From NCBI RefSeq assembly GCF_025770765.1, contig NZ_JANZKY010000007.1:203375-267374 (forward strand): a stretch of 64,000 nt of DNA, written 5' to 3'. Origin of the DNA: Propionivibrio soli. GTDB lineage: Bacteria; Pseudomonadota; Gammaproteobacteria; Burkholderiales; Rhodocyclaceae. Every line of letters begins with the position of its first letter. The stretch's first letter is position 1. Below the pieces are notes generated by a model, which saw nothing but the letters and a program-made list of their open reading frames with translations, searched no databases and had not been told where the DNA came from. Below, piece after piece: positions 9,687 to 18,584 of this stretch. A program made the position numbers and the translations under genes.

Positions 9687-10889
9687 TTACCAGTTCGACT
9701 CGTTCTCCGGCGTGGCGCTGATCTTGTGGATCGATAGGTCGGCGCCTTCAAATTCTTCTTCGCGGTCGAGACGTAGGCCGACAAGTGTCTTCAAGGTCCC
9801 GTAGACGATGGCGCTGCCTGTCAGCGCTATGGCGACGGCCATCCCGGTCATGATCAGCTGCGGCAGGAAGGCGATGCCGCCGGCTCCGCCCAGCGCCTTC
9901 TGCCCGAAGATGCCCGCCGCGATGCCGCCCCATGCGCCGCAAAGCCCATGCAGCGGCCAAACACCGAGGACGTCGTCAATCTTCCAACGGTTCTGGGTCA
10001 AGGTAAACATGAAGACGAACAGAGCGCCGGCGACGCCGCCGACGGCGAGGGCACCGATGGGGTGCATCAGATCGGAACCGGCGCAAACGGCGACCAGTCC
10101 CGCGAGGGGGCCGTTATGCACGAAGCCGGGGTCGTTCTTGCCGAGGAGCAGGGCGACCAAGGTGCCGCCGACCATCGCCATCAGTGAGTTCATGGCGACG
10201 AGTCCGGAGATCTTGTCCAGTGTTTGGGCGCTCATGACGTTGAAGCCGAACCAGCCGACGGTGAGTATCCAGGCTCCGAGTGCAAGGAAAGGGATCGATG
10301 AGGGCGGGTGCGCGGCGATGCGGCCTTCTTTTGTATACCGTCCATGCCGGGCGCCGAGCAGTAGGACGGCGGGCAGGGCGATCCAGCCGCCCATGGCATG
10401 CACGACAACCGATCCGGCGAAGTCATGAAACTCTTCACCAAAGGTCGCTTTCAGCCAGGCCTGGATACCGAAAGCCTGGTTCCACGCGATGCCTTCGAAG
10501 AATGGATAGATGAAGCCGACGATGACGAAGGTCGCAATAAGTTGCGGATTGAAGCGCGCACGCTCGGCGACTCCGCCCGAGATGATGGCCGGGATGGCCG
10601 CAGCGAAGGTAAGCAGGAAAAAGAATCGCGTCAATTCGAAGCCGTTCTTTGCCATCAATGTTTCGGCACCGGAGAAAAAATTGACGCCGTAGGCAATCGA
10701 GAAGCCAACGAAAAAGTAGGCGATCGTCGAGATCGAGAAATCGACGAGGATTTTTACCAGGGCGTTCACTTGGTTCTTCTTGCGCACCGTTCCGAGTTCT
10801 AGGAACGCGAATCCGGAGTGCATCGCGAGCACCATGATCCCGCCGAGAAGAATGAACAAAACGTCGCTACCCGTTTTTAGTGCTTCCAT
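9687..10889 (-). CDS. Amt family ammonium channel
   Basis: A 400-residue polytopic protein of the Amt/AmtB family, with about 11 membrane helices and no cleaved signal peptide. The pore histidines can be placed in VVHAMGGW and in GVWPLHGLCGAWGG; the latter has three extra residues compared with E. coli AmtB, marking a distinct Amt subfamily. The charged cytoplasmic tail begins with the conserved GLRLDREEEFEGAD segment that GlnK/PII proteins contact in AmtB. No glnK gene is adjacent, which is unusual for the classical glnK-amtB pair. A strong GGAGGGG lies just upstream of the ATG. Likely role: ammonium uptake under nitrogen limitation. Confidence 0.93.
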   Translation of the reverse strand: MEALKTGSDVLFILLGGIMVLAMHSGFAFLELGTVRKKNQVNALVKILVDFSISTIAYFFVGFSIAYGVNFFSGAETLMAKNGFELTRFFFLLTFAAAIPAIISGGVAERARFNPQLIATFVIVGFIYPFFEGIAWNQAFGIQAWLKATFGEEFHDFAGSVVVHAMGGWIALPAVLLLGARHGRYTKEGRIAAHPPSSIPFLALGAWILTVGWFGFNVMSAQTLDKISGLVAMNSLMAMVGGTLVALLLGKNDPGFVHNGPLAGLVAVCAGSDLMHPIGALAVGGVAGALFVFMFTLTQNRWKIDDVLGVWPLHGLCGAWGGIAAGIFGQKALGGAGGIAFLPQLIMTGMAVAIALTGSAIVYGTLKTLVGLRLDREEEFEGADLSIHKISATPENESNW

Positions 10890-11155
10890 GAGCCCCTCCG
10901 AAAGAGATTGGGTGGCGAAAGCAATTAGTGGGCCGTTTTTATCATTTCAATAGAATCATAATCTTAAAGAAATTCTCGTTGTGGCTGGTCACTCTATTAG
11001 TGCGAACAAGGCAAATTGAGCACCATATTGGGTCGCAGAGGGGCCCTAGCCGCGAACGTTCTCCGTTTCGGTGCATAGCGTCGATGGTCGTGGTGCGCGA
11101 ATCTGGACCCGGCATCGGTCTGGCAGGGGATACCGGGACCAAATGGGCGAAACAA

Positions 11156-12769
11156 CTAAACGCGGAACCGCGAGACGGTTCCCTTTAAGCCCGTAGAAAT
11201 CTCTTCGAGGCGTTTCGCCGTGCTGGCAACCGCGGAGACCGAGGAAGAGTTTTCGTCTGACATCTGCGCAATGGATTCAACATTGCGCGATAGCTCGCTT
11301 GAGGCGCTACGCTGCTCGCGCATCGCTTCGGAGATGCCGGCGATGGCCTCGCACACCGTCCGCGTAACGTCTTGAATGGCGGTCATCGACGCGCTCGCCG
11401 TCTGCGCCGCGGTCACTACCTCGGCGACCTGTTCGCGGCTCTCCGACATGCTTTGCACGGCGCTGGCGACACCTTCCTGAATTGTCGAGATGACCTTGCT
11501 GATTTCTTGTGCGGAAGCTGTCGTCCGTTCAGCAAGCTTGCGCACTTCGTCAGCGACGACGGCGAAACCTCGTCCTTGTTCTCCGGCGCGCGCGGCTTCG
11601 ATCGCTGCATTGAGCGCTAGCAGGTTCGTCTGGTCGGCGACATCGCGTATCACGGTGGTGATGCTGCCGATTTCATGCACGCGCTCCGAAAGCTTGTGAA
11701 TCTCTCGCGCTGTCTCGTCTACGTGAGTAGCGACCTTGCCGGTTTTCGACGCGGCAAGCTCCGTTTCTTGACCGCTTTGGCGCGCGAGTTCGCCGGCGGA
11801 CTGAGCACGCTCGTTGGCTTCGTCGGAATTGGTGGCCACGTGGTCAATGCTGACCGTCAGTTCCTCGACCGCGGCGGCGGCGGAAGCTGTCGAGGTCGAT
11901 TGGTGGGTTGTGCTTGCCGATACTTCCTGCGCGGCCGACGAGAGATGCGCGGCGGACGCGGTAATCTCTTCGCTTCCACTCATAATGCCGCGCACGGTTT
12001 CCGAGAGATCGCGACGCATCAGTTCCATCGAGCCTAGCAGGTTGCCGATCTCGTCGTTCGACCTCGTGTTTGACGCGCCGTTCGCCGTCAGGTCGCCTGA
12101 GGCAATCGCCTTGGCCATGCGATTGGCGACTTCGAGCTGGCTCCTCACGGTTCGCCGGATCTGGAAGATGAGTCCCGCAACGAAGACGATCGCCACGAGC
12201 GAAACACCTAGCGAAACCCAACTGGCCATGCGTTGCGCAGCGCGACCATCCGTGGAGGACATTTCACCCAGTTTCTCATTGAACTGCATATGCGCTTCAA
12301 GTGCCTCATTGAAGTGCTCCGCGACCTGGGCTGCGTCGATCAAGTGTTGGCGCGCTTCGGCTTGTTGATTCGCACGCGAGAGCTTTAAGGTGTCCTCGAC
12401 GCTCCTCATATAGTTCGTGAACGTCTTGGTGTCTTCCGCCAATAGACGTTTGTCCTCATCGTTCATTACCAGCGGCTCATAGTCCTTCAACGCCTTGGCG
12501 AGCGATTTCTCCGCTTCCGAAATCTTGCTTTCGAGGTCCGTCTTGCTCTTCGCGTCTTCGACAAGCGCATGGCGGTAGCTACGCACACGGATATGGCTGA
12601 ATTCGAGAAGCGCCTTGTCCAGCAGAATGACGCTTGGGACAACGTTCTCGTTGCCGAAATTGGCCGCTTTGAAAATGCGTTCCATTTGCGTCAGGTTGAG
12701 AATTGCGATGAAAAGTATCGCCAGGGTCGAGGCGATCATGGTCATCATCAGCCGTTTTGAAATTGTCAT
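11156..12769 (-). CDS. Methyl-accepting chemotaxis protein with four-helix-bundle sensor
   Basis: A 537-residue chemoreceptor. An N-terminal membrane helix ([19 protein letters not shown]) is followed by an all-helical periplasmic domain of the 4HB_MCP type, a second membrane helix at about 185-205, HAMP at about 205-255, and the signalling domain with hairpin tip [22 protein letters not shown] (about 370-413). It ends at ...GTVSRFRV with no pentapeptide tether. 4HB domains sense diverse small ligands such as amino acids or organic acids; the ligand here is unknown. Monocistronic, opposite in strand to the first chemoreceptor and with an unrelated sensor domain, so not a recent duplicate. Confidence 0.92.
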   Translation of the reverse strand: MTISKRLMMTMIASTLAILFIAILNLTQMERIFKAANFGNENVVPSVILLDKALLEFSHIRVRSYRHALVEDAKSKTDLESKISEAEKSLAKALKDYEPLVMNDEDKRLLAEDTKTFTNYMRSVEDTLKLSRANQQAEARQHLIDAAQVAEHFNEALEAHMQFNEKLGEMSSTDGRAAQRMASWVSLGVSLVAIVFVAGLIFQIRRTVRSQLEVANRMAKAIASGDLTANGASNTRSNDEIGNLLGSMELMRRDLSETVRGIMSGSEEITASAAHLSSAAQEVSASTTHQSTSTASAAAAVEELTVSIDHVATNSDEANERAQSAGELARQSGQETELAASKTGKVATHVDETAREIHKLSERVHEIGSITTVIRDVADQTNLLALNAAIEAARAGEQGRGFAVVADEVRKLAERTTASAQEISKVISTIQEGVASAVQSMSESREQVAEVVTAAQTASASMTAIQDVTRTVCEAIAGISEAMREQRSASSELSRNVESIAQMSDENSSSVSAVASTAKRLEEISTGLKGTVSRFRV

Positions 12770-13080
12770 TCTTTCCTCTCGTCGTAGGGGCTGGCTCTAT
12801 TGGACGATCATGCGGCCGGCACGTGGGGAAAGCCTCGGGACCGGCTCATTTACCGTGGCTCCGGCGGCGTAATCCACAGACTTTTCTTCGCCATGACGCT
12901 TTGGGGAGCGCTCTCATGCTAAGTGGTTGCCGAGCGCGACGACATCGGTAATTTCCCGATCACTCGCTTCTAAATACCCTATATCACCAGATGGTTTTAG
13001 CCGATGTGATTGGTGAGGTGCCATGCCAGGCGGCCGAGCCATTAGCCGAGTACGGCTCTCGCCGAACGAGACGTGGAGCA
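12770..13080. other. Intergenic region, no gene seen
   Basis: Between the chemoreceptor start and the 3' end of the first LysR gene no supported gene, repeat or clear regulatory site was found. The chemoreceptor promoter must lie in its left part. Confidence 0.35.
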
Positions 13081-14037
13081 TTAAGACGCGTTGGCTTGGG
13101 AATGCAAGAGATCAAGGAATCGCTGTGCGATTGGAGTAACTGTCCGATCGCGGTGAACGAGACTTCCCCAGTTGGTCAGGGAATGTTTGAACGTATAGGG
13201 CAAGGTTTTCAGAACGCCCGTCGTCTCGTACATCGCTGCGATGGAATGCGGGATGGCGGCGATCATGTTTTCGTAGGCAAGCAGGTTGGTGGCGACGAGG
13301 ATCGATGTCGTCTCGATCAGCCCGAGCGGCAGGGCGGCGTGATGGGCTAGGAATTCTTGTTCGATAACTTCGCGCGAAGGGCTTCCCCGCGGTTGCAGAA
13401 TCCATGGGTAGGCGAGGAGCGAGGTGAAGTCGAGACGCTTCTTTGCCGACTTCGCCAGAGGGTGCCCGGGCGCGACGGCGATCGCGATGTTCTCGTCGGC
13501 GATCGGGCGAAATAGGCAGTCTTGCTCGGACAAGCCGGTGATTTTCGGCAAGCGACCGATGACGACGTCGATCGTCCCGTCGCGTAGTTGCTCGACCAGA
13601 CGGTCGCTGGTGTCGATGAGCACTTCCACCGACAACAGTGGATAGCGCCTCTTCAGTTCCACGAGCGCCGAGCATAGGTGCGTCGGTACCGCGACCATGA
13701 TGCAGCCGATGAAGAGCTTTCCGGCGCTGCCCTGACGGAGTTCTTCTAGCTCGTGGGTGAGTGCGGCGACGTTATTGCGCAGATTGCGGAAACTGTTCAT
13801 CACCAGGTGCCCGGCCGGATTGAGCTGCAAGCCGCGACCGACGCGATCGAACAACCGTTCGCCGAGTGCGTCTTCGAGTTCTTGCAGCATCTGGCTCGCC
13901 GCCGACTGGGTCATGCCCAGCGAATCGGCGGCGCCGCGCAGCGTCCGGCATTCGTGGATCGCGAGCAGCAGGGCCACTTGGCGTAGGCGCAGGCGATTGA
14001 GCAACGGGGGAATCGGGGTGGTGCCGGTTTTGGTCAT
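13081..14037 (-). CDS. LysR family transcriptional regulator 1 (paired with denD)
   Basis: A 318-residue LysR-type regulator. The winged helix-turn-helix is at the N-terminus (about 18-78; RQVALLLAIHECRTLRGAAD then MTQSAASQMLQELEDALG), followed by the two-lobe effector-binding domain. Closely related throughout to the LysR protein at 16486-17451, including the unusual NRLR(L/M)RQVAL lead-in and the same C-terminal pattern (LVHRDR or LVQRDR), so the two are paralogues. It is transcribed divergently from denD, and a 27-bp operator-like sequence lies 17 bases before its start. It probably autoregulates and activates denD and the downstream isomerase in response to a sugar acid. Confidence 0.9.
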   Translation of the reverse strand: MTKTGTTPIPPLLNRLRLRQVALLLAIHECRTLRGAADSLGMTQSAASQMLQELEDALGERLFDRVGRGLQLNPAGHLVMNSFRNLRNNVAALTHELEELRQGSAGKLFIGCIMVAVPTHLCSALVELKRRYPLLSVEVLIDTSDRLVEQLRDGTIDVVIGRLPKITGLSEQDCLFRPIADENIAIAVAPGHPLAKSAKKRLDFTSLLAYPWILQPRGSPSREVIEQEFLAHHAALPLGLIETTSILVATNLLAYENMIAAIPHSIAAMYETTGVLKTLPYTFKHSLTNWGSLVHRDRTVTPIAQRFLDLLHSQANAS

Positions 14038-14054
14038 GATCGTTCTGTTTTACT

Positions 14055-14081
14055 TATCAATGTATCAAATACTTTAAATAT
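14055..14081. promoter_or_regulatory. Operator-like 27-mer shared with the second LysR gene
   Basis: The 27 bases here begin TATCAATGTATCAAATA and are AT-rich in a GC-rich region. The same sequence with three substitutions occurs at 17468-17494, at nearly the same distance from the start of the paralogous LysR gene. Position and conservation argue for the binding site of these regulators, overlapping their own promoters. Confidence 0.6.
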
Positions 14082-14251
14082 ACGTAAACAAAAGCGCTTG
14101 CTAGGATTTCTTCCGTCGTGATGGAAGTACGGCGGAGGCCGGCCTAGGGCTGGTGCTGAATAACGAGGCCTCCCGGAAACGTCAGGATCAAAGCTGGGAC
14201 CGGCCCACGGGACCAGAATAGCTAACCTCAAAAGACAGGGCGGAAAAGACC

Positions 14252-15226
14252 ATGAAAGTACTGATCACTGGTGGTGGCGGTTTTCTGGGTTACCGTTTGG
14301 CGCAAGCGTTGCTCAAGAAGGGCACGCTGGTCGACGTTGAGGGCAAGCAAGAGGCAATCTCGCAAATCGTTCTGTTCGATATGGCGTTTCCGGAGAATGC
14401 CGACACACGTTTGAAGTGCGTGAAGGGCGACCTCACCGACAGGGCGTGCGTCGAAGCCACGCTGGGCGGCGACACGAACGCGGTCTTCCATCTGGCGTCC
14501 GTCGTCAGTGGGGGGGCCGAAGCCGATTTCGATCTGGGCATGCGCGTCAATCTCGACGGCACGCGCGGGCTGCTTGACGCGTGCCGCAAGCAGGCCAAGC
14601 CGCCACGTTTTGTTTTTACGAGCTCGGTTGCCGTGTTTGGCGGTGAGCTTCCCGAGGTACTCGATGACAGTACGACGCCGAACCCGCAAGGTTCCTATGG
14701 CGCGCAGAAGGTGTGCTGCGAATACCTCGTTACCGACTATTCGCGCAAAGGTTACATCGATGGACGCTCCCTGCGTTTGCCGACCATTTCGGTGCGCCCG
14801 GGCAAACCCAATCTTGCGGCATCGTCGTTTGCCAGTGGCATCATCCGCGAACCGTTGAACGGTGCGGTGTCAGTCTGCCCGGTGGGCCGCGACGCACGAA
14901 TCTGGCTACTCTCTCCGGGCAAGGTGATTGAGGCGCTCATTCACGCCTACGAATTGCCCTCGTCGACGTGGGGCGTCAAACGTGTCGTCAATTTGCCGGG
15001 CAATACGGCGTCCGTCGGAGAGATGATCGACACGTTGCGTCGGATTGCTGGCGACAAGGTTGCGGACCTTATCCAGATCAAACCCGATCCGCGTATTGAA
15101 GCCCTCGTGCTCTCGTGGCCAGCACGCTTCCGTAACGACCGCGCGCACCAACTCGGTTTCTCGGCAGACAAGGACGTCGAGTCGATCATCCGCGCATATA
15201 TCAGCGATCAGCGCATCAAGGTCTGA
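14252..15226 (+). CDS. denD: D-erythronate dehydrogenase-like NAD-dependent SDR (DenD family)
   Basis: A 324-residue extended short-chain dehydrogenase. The nucleotide-binding glycine motif (TGGGGFLG, residues 6-13) and the catalytic pair Tyr149/Lys153 (SYGAQK) with the upstream TSS serines are visible. Overall sequence resembles DenD of Cupriavidus, which oxidises D-erythronate (and L-threonate) to a 2-oxo-tetronate. First gene downstream of LysR1, followed 33 bases later by a TIM-barrel isomerase, which fits sugar-acid oxidation then isomerisation. The kinase (DUF1537) and PdxA2 or decarboxylase that complete the known pathway are absent here. Exact substrate is inferred from family resemblance. 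Confidence 0.8.
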   Translation: MKVLITGGGGFLGYRLAQALLKKGTLVDVEGKQEAISQIVLFDMAFPENADTRLKCVKGDLTDRACVEATLGGDTNAVFHLASVVSGGAEADFDLGMRVNLDGTRGLLDACRKQAKPPRFVFTSSVAVFGGELPEVLDDSTTPNPQGSYGAQKVCCEYLVTDYSRKGYIDGRSLRLPTISVRPGKPNLAASSFASGIIREPLNGAVSVCPVGRDARIWLLSPGKVIEALIHAYELPSSTWGVKRVVNLPGNTASVGEMIDTLRRIAGDKVADLIQIKPDPRIEALVLSWPARFRNDRAHQLGFSADKDVESIIRAYISDQRIKV

Positions 15227-15259
15227 TCGTTTCTTGTAAAACAGATGTGAAAGCACCCT

Positions 15260-16207
15260 ATGTCAGATAACCAAACAAAAGGCTGTACGCAGCTCAACCG
15301 AGACAACTGGCCGATCGCCGCGGCGATGATCAACTTCCCCGGCATTCTGCCTGACGGCAGCTTGGTCCAGGAACAGTCGGTCGATCAATGGGCCGAATCA
15401 TTACAACAGGTGGTCGATGCCGGCTTTACGGAACTCGATCCGACGGATAGCTGGCTCCGCGTGGCGGATCTTTCGCCCAGCCGACGGCGCGAATTCATGT
15501 TCCTCGTGAAGAGCCTTGGGCTCACCATTCCGGCGATCTCAACGTCACGTCGCAGCCCGATCGATCCGGTACACGGCGATGACTATCTTACGTACGGCCA
15601 CCGCGTAATCGACACGGCAGCTGAAATTGGTGCGAAGGCCGTTTGCTTTGGCCTCTTCGGTGGGCTTACCGACGAGCAGAAAAAGCAACTGTGGTTCTGG
15701 ACGGCCGACGGTGTAAAGAATCCTGACGATCCCGCTACCTATCAGAAGGCGGTGACACGCATCCGTGAGCTCGGCAAGCACGCCGAGGAATACGGCATCG
15801 AGGTCTCGCTCGAAATGTACGAGGACACGTACATCGGTACGGCCGACGGCGCGGTTCGCTTCGTCAATGACGTCGATGTGCCGGCGGTAGGCATCAACGC
15901 GGATATCGGTAACTTGGTGCGTCTGCATCGCCCGGTCGAGCATTGGCTCTCGATGATCGAGAAGGTTGTGCCGTATGCCAAGTACTGGCACGTCAAGAAC
16001 TACATGCGTATCGAAGACCCGGCGAAGAATCTGATCGTCTCGTATCCGACATCGCTGGCACTGGGCATCATCAATTACCGTGTGGCGATCCAGAAAGCCA
16101 TCGCGTGCGGATTCAAGAGCGCATTCCTCTGCGAGCACTACGGCGGCGATGGCCTCAGCGTGTGCGCGATGAACCGCGAATATCTAAAAAGCATTCTGCC
16201 CCGATAA
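15260..16207 (+). CDS. Sugar phosphate isomerase/epimerase family TIM-barrel protein
   Basis: A 315-residue xylose-isomerase-like TIM barrel (AP endonuclease 2 superfamily). Metal-ligand positions expected for the family are recognisable: the Glu in VSLEMYED, the Asp in INADIGN, the His in KYWHVKNY and the Glu in FLCEHYGGD. It is 33 bases behind denD and probably in the same transcript. In erythronate/threonate pathways a TIM-barrel enzyme (OtnI) isomerises the 2-oxo acid; this protein is longer than that family, so an equivalent role on a different sugar acid is possible but unproven. It is followed by a strong terminator at 16430-16472. Confidence 0.78.
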   Translation: MSDNQTKGCTQLNRDNWPIAAAMINFPGILPDGSLVQEQSVDQWAESLQQVVDAGFTELDPTDSWLRVADLSPSRRREFMFLVKSLGLTIPAISTSRRSPIDPVHGDDYLTYGHRVIDTAAEIGAKAVCFGLFGGLTDEQKKQLWFWTADGVKNPDDPATYQKAVTRIRELGKHAEEYGIEVSLEMYEDTYIGTADGAVRFVNDVDVPAVGINADIGNLVRLHRPVEHWLSMIEKVVPYAKYWHVKNYMRIEDPAKNLIVSYPTSLALGIINYRVAIQKAIACGFKSAFLCEHYGGDGLSVCAMNREYLKSILPR

Positions 16208-16429
16208 GGATACGCTGCGTACCGATCGCCAAGGGGGGCGAGGCAAGGGGAGAAAAGGCGCCACCGTGCGGCTTTTCGACCTTTGCCTCCATAATCCGCT
16301 CCGCATCGGCGCGCTCTCCAACGCGTAGTACAGCGCACTGGCCAGCCTATCGATTTCTCTCCTCAGCGGTCTCCGTCTCTCGTTATCGTCTCCATGAAAC
16401 GCTAGTTTTCGCCGGAACATAGCGAGCTT

Positions 16430-16472
16430 CGGCCGACGACGGGAACCCCACCCGAACGTCGGCCGTTTTTTT
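16430..16472 (+). terminator. Rho-independent terminator (copy 1 of a repeated element)
   Basis: CGGCCGACG (from 16430) pairs with CGTCGGCCG (ending 16465), with GGG/CCC pairing inside the loop, followed by seven T. It ends the denD transcript just before the convergent LysR2 gene. A near-identical copy lies at 30420-30462. Confidence 0.85.
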
Positions 16473-16485
16473 GTGTGCCTTTCTC

Positions 16486-17451
16486 TTATTCCGCCTGGTG
16501 CTTGGTGCCGGCATGCATAAGATCAAGAAAGCGTTGCATGACCGTATTGATATGCCGATCGCGCTGAACGAGCGTGCCCCACGACGTCAGCGAATGCGTG
16601 AAATCGTAGGGAAGAATGCGCAGCAGATTGTGGCGTGCGAAACGATCGGCCATCGAACGCGGGATGACGGCGATCATCCGGCTGTGGGCAATGAGATCAG
16701 TGGCCGTGAGAAACGACGAGGTTTCCACGGGGCCGGGAGGCACCGCGGCATGGTGGCTGCGGAACTCCTGCTCGATGATCTCGCGCAACGGACTTCCACG
16801 CAATTGGAGAACCCAGGGGTAATCGAGCAATGCGCGAAAATCGAGACGTCGTCGACTTTTTGGGGCAGGGGTCAGTGGATGATCACAGGCGACCACCACG
16901 GAGAGTGCCTCTTCGCCGACCGGCGTGAACACGCAATCCTGGTTGGCCGGACTGGTCGGGTCCGGCATGCGGCCGATGACGACATCAAGCCGCCCGTCGC
17001 GCAGCATTTCGATCAGACGGTCACTGGTATCGACGCTCAACTCGAACGACAACAACGGGTACTCCTGCTTCAGTGCCAACATGGCGGCGCTGAGATAGGT
17101 AGGCGCGGCCGCTGTGATGCTGCCGACGAGAAGTTTGCCAGAGCTACCGAGCCGCAGTTCATGCAACTCCCGACCCAATGCGGCCATGCTGTTACGCAAG
17201 CCGCGAAACGTATTCATCACCGCATGGCCGGCCGCGTTCAAGACCAGTCCTCGGCCGATGCGATCGAACAGCGGTTCTCCCAGCGCATCCTCGAGTTCAT
17301 GCAGCATCTTGGTTGCCGCCGGCTGGCTCATCCCCAAATGCTGTGCCGCCGCGTGCAGGGTGCGGAATTCGTCGACGGCCAGCATCAGCGCCACTTGGCG
17401 CATGCGCAGACGATTCAGCAGTTGTTCGGTGCGAGAGGAATGAGCAGGCAT
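16486..17451 (-). CDS. LysR family transcriptional regulator 2 (paired with the lactonase/TRAP genes)
   Basis: A 321-residue LysR-type regulator with an N-terminal winged HTH (about 17-77; HAAAQHLGMSQPAATKMLHE) and effector-binding domain. It is a paralogue of LysR1 at 13081-14037. It is divergent from the amidohydrolase and TRAP genes, and the shared 27-bp operator begins 16 bases upstream of its ATG. The near-identical operators suggest LysR1 and LysR2 bind each other's sites or answer to the same or related ligands, co-ordinating uptake, lactone opening and oxidation. Confidence 0.9.
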   Translation of the reverse strand: MPAHSSRTEQLLNRLRMRQVALMLAVDEFRTLHAAAQHLGMSQPAATKMLHELEDALGEPLFDRIGRGLVLNAAGHAVMNTFRGLRNSMAALGRELHELRLGSSGKLLVGSITAAAPTYLSAAMLALKQEYPLLSFELSVDTSDRLIEMLRDGRLDVVIGRMPDPTSPANQDCVFTPVGEEALSVVVACDHPLTPAPKSRRRLDFRALLDYPWVLQLRGSPLREIIEQEFRSHHAAVPPGPVETSSFLTATDLIAHSRMIAVIPRSMADRFARHNLLRILPYDFTHSLTSWGTLVQRDRHINTVMQRFLDLMHAGTKHQAE

Positions 17452-17467
17452 ATTGATAACCTCGGGA

Positions 17468-17494
17468 TATCAATATATCAAATAGTTTCAATAT
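17468..17494. promoter_or_regulatory. Operator-like 27-mer, second copy
   Basis: Begins TATCAATATATCAAATA; 24 of 27 positions match the element at 14055-14081 by hand alignment. It lies between LysR2 and the amidohydrolase gene, hard against the LysR2 start. Confidence 0.6.
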
Positions 17495-17565
17495 TCGGGA
17501 ATCAATCCGGTTGTTACGATTTGCTTCGCCGCGCGGATCAATTTGCGATAAGGATAATTTCCGCC

Positions 17566-18537
17566 ATGAACGAAGTTTCGCCCGACCTGGCACACGCCCG
17601 TGACGAGTTCCTCGCTTCGGGGGACGATGCGTTGCTGCCGATCGTCGATGCTCACCACCACTTCTGGGATCTTCGCAATCCGCATCCCTGGCTTACCGAA
17701 TTGCCGCGGATACCGTTCCGTTACGGGGACTATGAGGCGATCTGCAAGGATTTCCTGCCTGCCGACTATGCCGCAAACTGTGCTCCTCACCGGGTGCTGC
17801 GCCATGTGGTGATGGAAGGGGAGTGGACGCCGCAGAATCCGGCCGGAGAGGTCGTCTGGATGAAGTCTTTGGCTACGCGCTGCGGTAAACCGCACGCGAT
17901 GGCCGCCCAAATCTGGCTCGATCGTGATGACGCCGAAGACTTGATGCGGCTCTACGCCTCGGAGCCATTTCGCGGGTTCGTACGCAGCGTCCGCCACAAA
18001 CCCGCCTGCGCGGCGCGCGAGGACTACCGGCCGGATTGGGCGCCGCCCCGGTCGATGCGTTGCCCTCTCTGGCGCCAAGGCTATGCCAGACTGGCGAGCT
18101 TCGGACTGATGTTCGAACTCCAGGCCCCTTGGTGGCATATGGCCGAGGCGGCCGAACTGGCACGCGATTTTCCGGAAACGCCTCTTGTCATCAACCACGC
18201 GGGCTTGCCGGGAACGCGAGATGAAGAGACCTTGCGGCGATGGAGAGAGGCAATGGCCCTCCTGACGTCGTATCCCAATGTGCACGTGAAGATATCCGGC
18301 ATCGGCGTACGCGGTGAAGCCTGGACCCCCGAGCAGCAAGCGCCGGTGGTCGATGCGTTGATCGCCGACTTCGGCGTTGCCCGTTGCCTGTTTGCCAGCA
18401 ACCATCCAGTCGATGCAATTGTCGTGAAGCTGGATCGTCTATGGAGCGGGTTCAAGGAACTGACCCGCCAGTTGATTCCCGAACAACGTCTGGCGTTGTT
18501 CTGTGATAACGCGGTCGCTCTTTATGGTCTGCGTTGA
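17566..18537 (+). CDS. Amidohydrolase family protein, lactonase-like (COG3618 type)
   Basis: About 323 residues of the amidohydrolase_2 family. The N-terminal metal motif is DAHHHFWDL (residues 29-37), a further histidine is in TPLVINHAGLP, and the C-terminal aspartate is in ASNHPVD. This subgroup includes L-fuconolactonase, rhamnonolactonase and 2-pyrone-4,6-dicarboxylate lactonase, so hydrolysis of a sugar-acid lactone is the likely reaction. The reading frame stays open leftward across the antisense of LysR2 to 16471; the ATG at 17566 was chosen because the conserved domain starts soon after it and AAGGA is upstream. Linkage to a TRAP importer and denD supports a sugar-acid pathway. Confidence 0.82.
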   Translation: MNEVSPDLAHARDEFLASGDDALLPIVDAHHHFWDLRNPHPWLTELPRIPFRYGDYEAICKDFLPADYAANCAPHRVLRHVVMEGEWTPQNPAGEVVWMKSLATRCGKPHAMAAQIWLDRDDAEDLMRLYASEPFRGFVRSVRHKPACAAREDYRPDWAPPRSMRCPLWRQGYARLASFGLMFELQAPWWHMAEAAELARDFPETPLVINHAGLPGTRDEETLRRWREAMALLTSYPNVHVKISGIGVRGEAWTPEQQAPVVDALIADFGVARCLFASNHPVDAIVVKLDRLWSGFKELTRQLIPEQRLALFCDNAVALYGLR

Positions 18538-18584
18538 TTCGATGTGCCGTAGCCCAACCAAGCGAACAAAGTCAGGAGGACTTA

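Noticed and set aside
6303..12769. Two chemoreceptors as a tandem duplication
   Set aside because: Their sensor domains (NIT and four-helix bundle) are unrelated and the strands are opposite; only the universal signalling tip is shared.
16471..17565. Open frame extending the amidohydrolase by 365 residues
   Set aside because: It is antisense to the LysR2 gene throughout; the conserved domain begins only after the ATG at 17566.
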